From contig JAZNOM010000081.1 of NCBI GenBank assembly GCA_045580835.1, forward strand, positions 1-30,652: DNA of 30,652 nucleotides, given 5' to 3'. The notes under the pieces were generated by a model that searched no databases, was not told the DNA's origin, and saw nothing but the letters and a program-made list of their open reading frames with translations. The translations under genes were made by a program, and so were the position numbers. Below are positions 8,125 to 16,029 of the stretch, piece by piece. Numbering within the stretch: position 1 is the first letter of the stretch; each line of letters opens with the position of its first letter. This stretch comes from UMGS902 sp045580835 (GTDB lineage Bacteria; Bacillota; Clostridia; Oscillospirales; CAG-272).

Positions 8125-8320
8125 TGCAAATGCATTAAAAACGATGTTGCCCTGACGGGCAAATGATGTGGCTTGCGCCAATGAAGTTTTGCTACGCAAA
8201 AACGATGTGGTATGCTATGCATACCAACAAATGATAAAAAGTCGTCTCGTTTTGAGACGACTTTTTCCTTTATCGTTTACGAAGCAAACACATCGTTGCG
8301 TTGGCATTGAAGGCAACGCA
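8119..8320. repeat. tandem hairpin array with conserved 6-nt linkers
   Basis: This fills most of the 307-base gap between the M23-like and SLH genes. Five stems, unrelated in sequence, lie at 8119-8140 (9 bp), 8147-8162 (6 bp), 8169-8180 (4 bp), 8187-8201 (6 bp) and 8208-8226 (8 bp), with loops of 3-4 bases. The four linkers between them are each exactly six bases: ACGATG, ATGATG, ATGAAG, ACGATG. Every stem begins with T and ends with A. After a looser 9-base spacer comes a 13-bp terminator-like stem (8236-8266). To its right the pattern returns on the minus strand: a hairpin at 8297-8320, the linker ACGATG (8296 to 8291), then a hairpin at 8275-8289 that pairs better on the minus strand because it needs a G-U pair. 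Nothing recognised lies at 8321-8382. Function is unknown. Confidence 0.7.
8236..8266. terminator. terminator-like stem at the centre of the hairpin array
   Basis: A perfect 13-bp stem (8236-8248 with 8254-8266) has a five-base loop and A/T-rich ends, giving a T tract in either direction. It probably ends the M23-like gene transcript about 110 bases after the stop codon. Confidence 0.75.
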
Positions 8321-8382
8321 CTTACGCAGTCCTCTATTTTTTATACAAGAAAAACGCTATTTTCTATTTACCAAAGGCTAAA

Positions 8383-8388
8383 TATAAT
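8383..8388 (+). promoter_or_regulatory. possible -10 element of the SLH-GH43 gene
   Basis: TATAAT lies 44 bases before the start codon at 8432. No clear -35 is seen at the proper distance, so the assignment is weak. Confidence 0.3.
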
Positions 8389-8431
8389 GTACAATATAGT
8401 TACATACTTCCCCCAAAAAGGAGAATTTATT

Positions 8432-10411
8432 ATGAAAACCACAAAGAAACTCGTATCACTGCTTTTAGCAGTTATGCTTGCTTTTTCGGCAGTTCCCTCT
8501 GCTTTCGCAGCCGAGGCCGAAACCGGTGCTGACGCGGCAAACGCGCTTTACTCGCTCGGTTTGCTTGCAGGCAAAGGTACAAATGCTGACGGCAGTGTAA
8601 ACTTTGACCTTGGAGGCAGCCTTACCCGTGCAGAATCCATTACACAGGTTGTCCGTTTTCTCGGCGCTGAAAAGAAGGCGACCTCCGAAACAAACGCGCA
8701 TCCTTTTACCGACCTTGCTGCATGGGCTGTTCCCTATATCAGCTATGCATACGCTAACGGCATTACCGCAGGCGTAAGCGCAACCAAGTTTGACGGAAAC
8801 GGCGTCATGAGCGACTTTGCTTTTCTCACCGCTATCCTTCGCGTGCTTGGTTACAAGGACGCAGAGGGCGATTTTGTTTGGAACAATCCCTACGCCCTTG
8901 CAAAAGCCGTAGGTCTTATCACTTCCGAAACTCCCGATACTAACTTTACAAGAGGTGATGCTTTCGTGATTTGCTTCAATGCTCTCACCGCTACCGTTAA
9001 GAGCGGCGACAAAATCTGCGACAGTCTTGTTAAAAACGGCACTGTAAATGCGGATGCAATGAACGCCGTTGTAAGCGCGGCGCAGAGCGGTCTTACCATT
9101 GGTAATGCAAAGGTTACAGACTGCAAGGTTGTTGTCGGTGCAAGTGCAAATGCAACCGAAAAACTTGCGGCTAACACCATTATCAATGCTATCAAGGCAA
9201 CCTACGGTGTAACTCTTGAAACCGTTACAGACGACACCGCGCCTTCTGCGGCAGAAATCGTTGTCGGCAAAACCACAAGAGCCGTTTCAAGCACTCTTGC
9301 AACCGTCGGCGGCTACGATGCCGCAATGATAATTGACGGGAATTCCGTAGCAATCGGCGGCGCAAACAACTCTATTCTCCGCAACGCCGCTACTGCTTTC
9401 GTCAACGCTTACATTACAAATAAACCCACGGTAACTCTTACCGAAAACGACAACTATATCGGCACACTTATCACCGCTCCCACACGCGCACTGGGTCAGT
9501 CCGGTGACCCGTGTATCGTTTACGACAACGAAACCGAATACTACTACGCACTCTACTCCGCTCCCAAGAACGACCGCGTTATTCTCTACCGCGCAAAGAC
9601 ACTTGCCGAGCTTGGAACACTTGACACCGCAGACGGTAAAGAGATTTATGTAGCGGGTGAAAACGCAGAAATCAAACATAAGCTCTACGCTCCCGAGATT
9701 AAGAAAATGGACGGCAAGTGGTACATCTATGCAAGCGGCGCAACCTCGATGGAGGACAAAAATGACGGCGCTTCCGCATCCATCCGCCTTTTCTGCCTTG
9801 AGGCTGTAAGCGATGACCCGTACGGCGACTACAAGTTCAAAGCGTTCCTCAACCCCGACATCTGGGCGATTGACGCGCATCCTTTCAACTATGAGGGTCA
9901 GAACTATATCGCTTTTGCAAGAATCCGTAGCGGTAATATCATTTCAATTGCAAAGCTTTCCAATCCTTGGACTATTGACACCGAGTCAAAGGTATCGGTT
10001 ATCGCAACTCCGACATATGATTTTGAAACCATAAGCGGCAGCATTAACGAAGGTCCTTTCACTTTTGTTTCGCCCGACGGCAGACTCTTTATGCTCTACA
10101 GTGCAAACGGCGTTACCTCCGGCAAATACTGCCTTGGTATCCTTGAGTTTACCGGAAATGATATTCTCTCCAAAACAAGCTGGACAAAGCACAAGGAAGC
10201 CGTACTTGAAAGCTCGGATGCTATCAAGTCACCCGGTCACTGCTCGGTATTCATGTCACCCGACGGCACCGAGTACTGGCTTGCATACCACTATCAGTCA
10301 AGCGGCAGAAAGCTTGGCGTAAAGCCGTTCACATTCGATGAAACCGGCTTCCCCATATTTGGCGAGCCTCTCGCATCCGGCTCTTATGTATTTGCTCCTT
10401 CCGGCGAATAA
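8432..10411 (+). CDS. SLH-anchored GH43-family glycosidase
   Basis: The protein has 659 residues. The start at 8432 sits eight bases after AAAGGAG; the longer in-frame extension runs through the hairpin array and is rejected. Residues 1-27 form a signal peptide. Residues 30-215 contain three SLH-like repeats (for example LTRAESITQVVRFLG and HPFTDLAAWAVPYISYAYANG), which bind secondary wall polymers. Residues about 228-340 form an alpha/beta segment like those preceding catalytic domains in some glycosidases. Residues 345-655 form a GH43 five-bladed propeller with all three acidic residues: the base Asp359 in SGDP, the modulator Asp481 in IDAHPF and the acid Glu540 in INEGPF. YAPEI at 419-423 also fits. 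GH43 enzymes usually release arabinose or xylose from arabinan, arabinoxylan or xylan; the exact linkage cannot be told here. It is a cell-surface protein with its own terminator. Confidence 0.88.
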   Translation: MKTTKKLVSLLLAVMLAFSAVPSAFAAEAETGADAANALYSLGLLAGKGTNADGSVNFDLGGSLTRAESITQVVRFLGAEKKATSETNAHPFTDLAAWAVPYISYAYANGITAGVSATKFDGNGVMSDFAFLTAILRVLGYKDAEGDFVWNNPYALAKAVGLITSETPDTNFTRGDAFVICFNALTATVKSGDKICDSLVKNGTVNADAMNAVVSAAQSGLTIGNAKVTDCKVVVGASANATEKLAANTIINAIKATYGVTLETVTDDTAPSAAEIVVGKTTRAVSSTLATVGGYDAAMIIDGNSVAIGGANNSILRNAATAFVNAYITNKPTVTLTENDNYIGTLITAPTRALGQSGDPCIVYDNETEYYYALYSAPKNDRVILYRAKTLAELGTLDTADGKEIYVAGENAEIKHKLYAPEIKKMDGKWYIYASGATSMEDKNDGASASIRLFCLEAVSDDPYGDYKFKAFLNPDIWAIDAHPFNYEGQNYIAFARIRSGNIISIAKLSNPWTIDTESKVSVIATPTYDFETISGSINEGPFTFVSPDGRLFMLYSANGVTSGKYCLGILEFTGNDILSKTSWTKHKEAVLESSDAIKSPGHCSVFMSPDGTEYWLAYHYQSSGRKLGVKPFTFDETGFPIFGEPLASGSYVFAPSGE

Positions 10412-10417
10412 GCTTTT

Positions 10418-10446
10418 AAAAATCCCGACCAAGGTCGGGATTTTTT
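10418..10446 (+). terminator. intrinsic terminator of the SLH-GH43 gene
   Basis: A 13-bp stem (10418-10430 with 10433-10445) has a two-base loop and ends in six T, starting 7 bases after the stop codon. Confidence 0.9.
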
Positions 10447-10516
10447 GATTGCGTAGATTAGAGATTACATGATTAAATGGCTACGAACAAACATGTCCCC
10501 TAAACTTTAATTTATA

Positions 10517-10545
10517 TTGCTTTTGGAGCAAAAAAATGCTACAAT
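10517..10545 (+). promoter_or_regulatory. predicted sigma-A promoter of the ABC exporter operon
   Basis: TTGCTT at 10517-10522 and TACAAT at 10540-10545 have a 17-base spacer. They lie 28 bases before the first start codon of the operon. Confidence 0.6.
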
Positions 10546-10573
10546 TATAAAGATGACTTTTAGTTAGGAGCGA

Positions 10574-12292
10574 ATGACCTTGAAAAAAATCCTTGAATAC
10601 ATGTCAAAATACAAGCTACTGTCGGTTTTAGCACCGCTTTTCAAGATGCTTGAAGCGACGTTTGAGCTGCTTGTACCGGTTGTCATCATGGACCTTGTTG
10701 ACGTCGGAATTAAAAACGGCGACAAACCTTATATAATCAGCCGCTCGCTGATTCTTGTGCTTTTCTGCGTACTTGGCTACGCATTTGCGGTAACCGCGCA
10801 GTTCTTCTCGGCAAAGGTGGCGGTCGGTGTCGCAAAAGACCTGCGCTGTGACATGTACAAAAAAATACAAAAATTCAACCATGCAGACCTTGACAAGGCG
10901 GGCATATCAAATATCCTTACACGTATGACCGGTGACGTAAACCAAGTGCAAACCGGCGTTAACATGACGCTCCGCCTGCTCATGCGCTCCCCTATAGTAG
11001 TTTTCGGCGCGGTTATATGCGCGTTTTTGATTGACGTAAAATGCGCGCTGATATTTGCGGTTGCAGTGCCGCTACTCCTTGCAGTTGTCTTTGCAATTAT
11101 CCTCATCACAATTCCGCTTTTTAAAAAGGTGCAAAAAAGTCTTGAAAAGGTACTGCGCTCCACTCGCCAAAACCTCACTGGCACGCGCGTTATCCGCGCT
11201 TTTTGTGCAGAGAACGAAGAAATAGAGGAGTTTGATAAAGACAACGAGGAGCTTTTTGACATTCAAAAGTTCACCTCGCGCATATCGGTGCTTCTCAATC
11301 CTCTTACATACCTCATAATCAACTTTGCAATTATCGCGCTAATTTACACGGGTGCCATCCGCATTGAGAGCGGTATTATTACGCAGGGCGCACTGCTTGC
11401 ACTCTATGACTACATGTCGCAGATACTCATTGAGCTTGTCAAATTTGCAAACTTTATCGTAACAATTACAAAAGCAATGGCTTCTGCCGCAAGAATTGAC
11501 GATTTCTTTAAAACCGGCTCTCCGATGAATACTATTTCCGCAGAGCGTGACGAAAACGCTCCGTTTATCGTATTTGACAACGTTTCTTTTGCATATCCGA
11601 GCGGCGGTAACGTGCTTGAGAATATCTCTTTCACCGTCAATAAAGGAGAGACCGTGGGCATCATCGGCGGTACGGGCAGCGGTAAAAGCTCGCTTGTAAA
11701 CCTTATTCCGCGCTTTTACGATGTCGCAAGCGGTAAAGTTTTGGTTGACGGCGTTGATGTGCGCGCATACGAGGGCGAAAGCCTAAAAGAACGCATCGGC
11801 ATTGCTTTGCAGCGTGCAGTGCTTTTCAGCGGCACGATTCGTGACAACATGCGCTGGGGCAAAAACGATGCCACCGATGAAGAAATCATCAATGCAATCG
11901 AAATGGCGCAGGGTGGCGACATTCTTAAATCCAAAGGCTCGCTTGATGCACACGTAACAGAGGGCGGCAAAAACTTTTCAGGTGGTCAGCGACAACGACT
12001 TACCATAGCACGCGCACTCGTGCGCAATCCCGAAATTCTCATTCTTGACGACAGCGCAAGCGCACTTGACTACGCGACAGACGCGCGTCTGCGCATGGCG
12101 ATACGCGACCGTGAAAATCCTCCAACCACCTTTATCGTGTCGCAGCGTACCGCATCGGTTATGCACGCTGACAAGATAATCGTGCTTGATGACGGCAAAG
12201 CGGTTGGTATTGGCACTCACGAAGAACTGCTTGAAAGCTGCGCAGTTTATAAGGAAATCTACGATTCCCAGTTCAAGGGAGGTGAGCAGTAA
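10574..12292 (+). CDS. heterodimeric ABC exporter subunit with degenerate ATP site
   Basis: The protein has 572 residues. AGGAG lies only three bases before the ATG at 10574; a TTG at 10580 with nine-base spacing is an alternative start. It has the full exporter layout: six membrane helices in about residues 15-320, then an ATPase domain. Walker A is GGTGSGKSS, the signature is FSGGQ and Walker B is ILILDDS. The catalytic Glu after Walker B is Asp, and the switch histidine is Gln (VSQRTAS). This matches the non-catalytic half of heterodimeric exporters such as BmrCD and TM287/288. The partner with a consensus site is the next gene, overlapping by one base (TAATG). These transporters expel drugs or lipids or peptides at the cytoplasmic membrane; the substrate is unknown. 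Confidence 0.9.
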   Translation: MTLKKILEYMSKYKLLSVLAPLFKMLEATFELLVPVVIMDLVDVGIKNGDKPYIISRSLILVLFCVLGYAFAVTAQFFSAKVAVGVAKDLRCDMYKKIQKFNHADLDKAGISNILTRMTGDVNQVQTGVNMTLRLLMRSPIVVFGAVICAFLIDVKCALIFAVAVPLLLAVVFAIILITIPLFKKVQKSLEKVLRSTRQNLTGTRVIRAFCAENEEIEEFDKDNEELFDIQKFTSRISVLLNPLTYLIINFAIIALIYTGAIRIESGIITQGALLALYDYMSQILIELVKFANFIVTITKAMASAARIDDFFKTGSPMNTISAERDENAPFIVFDNVSFAYPSGGNVLENISFTVNKGETVGIIGGTGSGKSSLVNLIPRFYDVASGKVLVDGVDVRAYEGESLKERIGIALQRAVLFSGTIRDNMRWGKNDATDEEIINAIEMAQGGDILKSKGSLDAHVTEGGKNFSGGQRQRLTIARALVRNPEILILDDSASALDYATDARLRMAIRDRENPPTTFIVSQRTASVMHADKIIVLDDGKAVGIGTHEELLESCAVYKEIYDSQFKGGEQ

Positions 12293-14025
12293 TGAAAAAG
12301 ACATTTTCACGCGTGCTCTCCTACATCAAAAAAAGTCTTGGTCTGCTAATCGTAACGCTCGTTTTGGCGCTTGCCATCGTTGCAATGACGCTTTATCTGC
12401 CAATCCTCATCGGCGACGCTATCGACCTTTGCATTGACGGAAATGTTGACATGCCCGCCATAATCAATCTGCTTGCAAAAGCCGCCGTAGTCGTCGTGCT
12501 TACCGCGCTGTTGCAGTGGATAATGAGCATCATCAACAACAACATCACCTACCGTATTGTGCGCGACATCCGTCATGATGCAATACGCAAAATTCAGCGG
12601 CTTCCCCTCTCTTACATCGACTCGCATCAAGCCGGCGAAACGGTCAACCGCGTTATCTCAGATGTAGACACCTTCTCTGACGGACTGCTTATGGGCTTTA
12701 CACAGTTCTTTACGGGAATTATCACCATAGTAGGCACACTTGTGGTGCTTTTTGTGATAGACTGGCGCATTGCACTGTTTGTGGCTGCACTGACTCCGCT
12801 TTCACTCTTTGTGGCAAAGTTTATCGCCGAGCACACGCACGATTTCTTCCTTGCACAGAGTAAAACCAAGGCAGAGCAGACTGCGTTTGTAAACGAAACG
12901 ATATCCGAGCAGAAGATTTCGATAGCATTTTCTCACGGCGATGAAAACATCGAAAAGTTTGATGACATAAACGAGCGCCTTTCAAAAGCTTCGCTTAAAG
13001 CTACGTTCTATTCCTCGCTCACAAACCCATCAACCCGCGTTGTAAATAATCTCGTTTACTTTGGAGTAGCCCTCCTTGGCGGTTTCTTCTGCATAGGCAC
13101 GGCGCCCTCAATGACGGTCGGCAACCTCGCGGTATGCCTGCGCTATGCCAACCAATATACAAAGCCGTTCAACGAAATTTCGGGCGTTATAACCGAGCTT
13201 CAAAACGCGCTTGCATGTGCTTCGCGCATTTTCGAGCTGCTTGATGCAAAAGAAATCGAGCCCGATGCTAAAGATGCAAAATCCCCCGATGAAATCAACG
13301 GCAATATCGCATTTGAGAATGTATACTTCTCATATTCCACCGAAAGAAAGCTTATTGAAAACTTTAATTTCGCGGCAAAGCACGGTCAGCGTATCGCAAT
13401 TGTAGGCCCCACGGGCTGCGGCAAGACCACGCTTATCAATCTGCTTATGCGCTTCTACAATCCGACAAGCGGTAAGATTACGATTGACGGCATATCCACG
13501 CGCGACTTAAAACGCTCCACGCTCCGCAAGAATTTTGGCATGGTGCTTCAGGACACATGGCTGCGCGAGGGTACTATCCGCGACAACATAACAATGGGCA
13601 AGCCTGACGCCACCGATGAAGAGGTAATCGCGGCGGCAAAGGCGGCACACGCGCACGGATTTATCAAGAATCTGCCAAACGGCTACGATACCTACATCGG
13701 CGAGGACGGCGGCGCGCTCTCCGCAGGGCAAAAGCAGCTTCTTTGCATTACGCGAATCATGCTTTGCCTGCCGCCAATGCTTATTCTTGACGAGGCAACC
13801 TCGTCAATCGACACGCGTACCGAAATGCGTATTCAAAACGCATTTGCAACGCTGATGAAAGGGCGCACAAGCTTTATCGTTGCCCACCGTCTTTCGACAA
13901 TTCGCGAAGCCGATGTCATACTCGTTATGAAAGACGGTAATATTATAGAGCAAGGTTCACACAATGAACTGCTTGAAAAAGGCGGTTTCTACGCAGAGCT
14001 TTGGAACGCTCAATTTGTAAATTAG
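12292..14025 (+). CDS. heterodimeric ABC exporter subunit with consensus ATP site
   Basis: The protein has 577 residues. GGGAGGTGA precedes an ATG that overlaps the upstream stop codon by one base, so translation is likely coupled. Membrane helices span about residues 18-310, followed by the ATPase domain: Walker A GPTGCGKTT, signature LSAGQ, Walker B ILDEATSS with the catalytic Glu, and switch His in VAHRLST. The altered signature LSAGQ would face the degenerate Walker motifs of the first subunit, and the first subunit's FSGGQ would complete the active site here. This is the expected asymmetry of BmrCD-type pairs. The stop codon overlaps the ribosome binding site of mtnN. Confidence 0.9.
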   Translation: MKKTFSRVLSYIKKSLGLLIVTLVLALAIVAMTLYLPILIGDAIDLCIDGNVDMPAIINLLAKAAVVVVLTALLQWIMSIINNNITYRIVRDIRHDAIRKIQRLPLSYIDSHQAGETVNRVISDVDTFSDGLLMGFTQFFTGIITIVGTLVVLFVIDWRIALFVAALTPLSLFVAKFIAEHTHDFFLAQSKTKAEQTAFVNETISEQKISIAFSHGDENIEKFDDINERLSKASLKATFYSSLTNPSTRVVNNLVYFGVALLGGFFCIGTAPSMTVGNLAVCLRYANQYTKPFNEISGVITELQNALACASRIFELLDAKEIEPDAKDAKSPDEINGNIAFENVYFSYSTERKLIENFNFAAKHGQRIAIVGPTGCGKTTLINLLMRFYNPTSGKITIDGISTRDLKRSTLRKNFGMVLQDTWLREGTIRDNITMGKPDATDEEVIAAAKAAHAHGFIKNLPNGYDTYIGEDGGALSAGQKQLLCITRIMLCLPPMLILDEATSSIDTRTEMRIQNAFATLMKGRTSFIVAHRLSTIREADVILVMKDGNIIEQGSHNELLEKGGFYAELWNAQFVN

Positions 14026-14035
14026 GAGAACTAAC

Positions 14036-14725
14036 ATGATTGGAATTATTTGTGCTATGAAAATTGAGGCGGATGCGATACGCGCGTCCCTCTCCGATAC
14101 AAAAGTTGAAACAGTCAGCGGCGTTGAATTTACCCGCGGCACGCTTCACGGAAAAGATGTTGTAATCGCGGTATGCGGTATCGGCAAGGTTTTTGCCGCT
14201 ATTTGCACCGAAGCGATGATTCTTAAATACGCGCCTGCGCTCATCATCAACAGCGGTGTTGCAGGCACTCTCACCGATGCACTCTCAATCGGCGACATTG
14301 CCATTGCAAATACATTGGTTCAGCACGACATGGACACAAGCCCTCTCGGCGACCCCGTCGGTCTTATCTCTGGCATCAACAAGATTCATTTTGAGACTGA
14401 CAAAAAGGCAGTTTCGGCATTTGAAGCGGCAGTAAGCGAGGTCGGCGCAAACGGAGTTGTAGGCACCATAGCATCGGGCGACCAGTTTATGTCGGACACT
14501 GAAAAGAAGCATCTCATCCGCGACCGCTTTAACGCTATCGCATGCGAAATGGAGGGCGCGGCAGTTGCGCATGTTGCATATGTAAACAACGTTCCCTTTG
14601 CGGTGCTTCGCGCAATCTCGGACAGTGCAAGCGGCGACGCGCAGATGGAATACCCCAAGTTTGTTGCAATGGCGTCAGAGCGTTCACATAAAATCATTGA
14701 TACTTTTGTAAAGCTATGGAAATGA
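14036..14725 (+). CDS. mtnN: 5'-methylthioadenosine/S-adenosylhomocysteine nucleosidase
   Basis: The protein has 229 residues; AGGAG lies seven bases before the ATG. The enzyme removes adenine from methylthioadenosine and S-adenosylhomocysteine, serving methionine salvage and relieving product inhibition of methyltransferases. It is cytosolic. The family hallmarks are present: the opening GIICAMKIEADAI with Glu11, NSGVAGTL near residue 72, GTIASGDQF near 143, the ribose-binding CEMEGAA with Glu173, and the catalytic Asp196 in RAISDSA. The length is typical. It is the third gene of the exporter operon and overlaps the next gene by ten bases. Its link to the exporter is unclear. Confidence 0.93.
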   Translation: MIGIICAMKIEADAIRASLSDTKVETVSGVEFTRGTLHGKDVVIAVCGIGKVFAAICTEAMILKYAPALIINSGVAGTLTDALSIGDIAIANTLVQHDMDTSPLGDPVGLISGINKIHFETDKKAVSAFEAAVSEVGANGVVGTIASGDQFMSDTEKKHLIRDRFNAIACEMEGAAVAHVAYVNNVPFAVLRAISDSASGDAQMEYPKFVAMASERSHKIIDTFVKLWK

Positions 14726-15837
14726 AGAAGCTTGGATTTGGGCTGATGCGTCTGCCCTTAACAGATGCAAACGATTCGGGAAGCATCGACATTGAAAAGC
14801 TTTGCGAAATGGTGGATGCATTTATCGAGCGCGGCTTTACATACTTTGACACCGCGTGGATGTACTGCGGCGGCAAAAGCGAATGTGCAGTAAACGAGGT
14901 GCTGACAAAGCGCCATACTCGCGACACATTTACCGTAACATCAAAGCTTCCCGCATACAAAATCAAATCATTTGAGGACAGAGATTTGATTTTTGCCGAG
15001 CAGCTCCGCAAAACCGGACTTGAGTTTTTTGACTACTATCTGTTGCACGATGTAAACTCCGAGTCGGTGCAAACCTTTGAAAAATTCGACTGCTTTAGCT
15101 GGATAAAAGAGCAAAAGAAAAACGGACTTACAAACAAAATCGGTTTTTCCTTTCATGACGGCCCTGCACTGCTTGACAAGGTTCTCGCCGCTCACCCCGA
15201 ATTTGACGTGGTGCAGCTTCAGATAAATTACCTCGACTGGGAAAGTGCGGTTCAGTCGCGTGCCTGCTACGAGGTGGCGAGAAAGCACGGCAAGGATATC
15301 ATCGTAATGGAGCCGGTCAAGGGCGGCACTCTTGCAAACGTACCGGAAGAGGTTGAAAAGCTCTTTAAAGCGCATGACGATAACATGTCGGTTCCCTCTT
15401 GGGCAATTCGCTTTGCGGCAAGCCTTGACGGAGTTTTCATGGTGCTGAGCGGCATGAGCAACATGGAGCAGCTTTTGGACAACATGGAATATATGGCAGA
15501 CTTCAAGCCGCTCACCGAGAGCGAAATCAACATGGTTCACACGGCGGCTGACATAATCAACGGTGACATCGCCATTAAATGTACAGGGTGCGAATACTGT
15601 ATTGTAAACTGTCCGCAAAACATCGCTATTCCGAAGTATTTTTCGCTCTACAACAACGACTTAAGCGAAGCAAAGCGCAAAAAGTGGACGGTTGAATCAA
15701 GCTACTATGACAACCTTACTCTTTCGTTTGGCAAAGCGTCCGATTGCATCGGGTGCGGTCAGTGTGAAAGTATGTGTCCCCAACACCTGCCGATAATCGA
15801 GCACCTAAAAGAAGTTGCAAAGCATTTTGAAATATAA
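14716..15837 (+). CDS. aldo/keto reductase with C-terminal 2x[4Fe-4S] ferredoxin domain
   Basis: The protein has 373 residues from the ATG at 14716. An ATG at 14722, which forms an ATGA overlap with the mtnN stop codon, is an equally possible start; neither has a strong ribosome site. The N-terminal 270 residues form an aldo/keto reductase barrel with the tetrad Asp45, Tyr50 (DTAWMY), Lys77 (TSKLP) and His111 (LLHDVN). GFGLMRLP at the start is typical. The C-terminus carries two ferredoxin-type cysteine clusters, CTGCEYCIVNCP and CIGCGQCESMCP, so electrons may come from or go to iron-sulfur carriers. This fusion is common in anaerobic Clostridia; the physiological substrate is not known. It is the last gene of the exporter operon and is followed by a repeat and a terminator. 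Confidence 0.9.
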   Translation: MEMKKLGFGLMRLPLTDANDSGSIDIEKLCEMVDAFIERGFTYFDTAWMYCGGKSECAVNEVLTKRHTRDTFTVTSKLPAYKIKSFEDRDLIFAEQLRKTGLEFFDYYLLHDVNSESVQTFEKFDCFSWIKEQKKNGLTNKIGFSFHDGPALLDKVLAAHPEFDVVQLQINYLDWESAVQSRACYEVARKHGKDIIVMEPVKGGTLANVPEEVEKLFKAHDDNMSVPSWAIRFAASLDGVFMVLSGMSNMEQLLDNMEYMADFKPLTESEINMVHTAADIINGDIAIKCTGCEYCIVNCPQNIAIPKYFSLYNNDLSEAKRKKWTVESSYYDNLTLSFGKASDCIGCGQCESMCPQHLPIIEHLKEVAKHFEI

Positions 15838-15840
15838 TAA

Positions 15841-15986
15841 CGAGAGTGTTCTTACTTAAAAAGAAAGAACCAAAGAAAAACTGCAAAGCATTTATTAAGC
15901 AGCCGTGACTACAGACAAATTGTTTTTACAAAAAGGTTTGGAGAGTTTGAGAACCTTTCCGGGGCAGGTTCTCATATATACTTACA
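15841..15986 (+). repeat. intergenic structured repeat, copy A
   Basis: Homologous to 26505-26624. The first 37-base core (from 15847) matches copy B at 33 positions by eye. It folds into a 10-bp stem, 15848-15857 with 15861-15870 and a three-base loop, with one mismatch. A second stem of 9 bp lies at 15948-15956 with 15966-15974. Between the stems copy A has about 30 extra bases relative to copy B. It sits between the aldo/keto reductase stop codon and the shared terminator. Function is unknown. Confidence 0.7.
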
Positions 15987-15987
15987 T

Positions 15988-16019
15988 AAAAAATCCCACT
16001 CTTACGAGTGGGATTTTTT
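15988..16019. terminator. bidirectional intrinsic terminator
   Basis: A 14-bp perfect stem (15988-16001 with 16006-16019) has six A and six T at its ends. It can stop both the exporter operon on the plus strand and the solute-binding protein gene on the minus strand. Confidence 0.92.
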
Positions 16020-16029
16020 AACGTATAAA

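Noticed and set aside
8119..8320. CRISPR array
   Set aside because: The units are only 18-28 bases, the paired segments differ each time, and the constant part is six bases long; no direct repeat of CRISPR length exists.
8168..8431. N-terminal extension of the SLH-GH43 frame
   Set aside because: It translates the hairpin array, has no ribosome site, and would bury the clear signal peptide that begins at 8432.
14285..15618. Minus-strand frames of 95-216 codons opposite mtnN and the aldo/keto reductase
   Set aside because: They are shadows of two well-recognised enzymes, without ribosome sites or family motifs.
15841..15986. tRNA or known riboswitch
   Set aside because: No cloverleaf, CCA end or conserved T-loop is seen, and it lies after a stop codon rather than before a gene on its strand; it is better explained as a repeat shared with 26505-26624.
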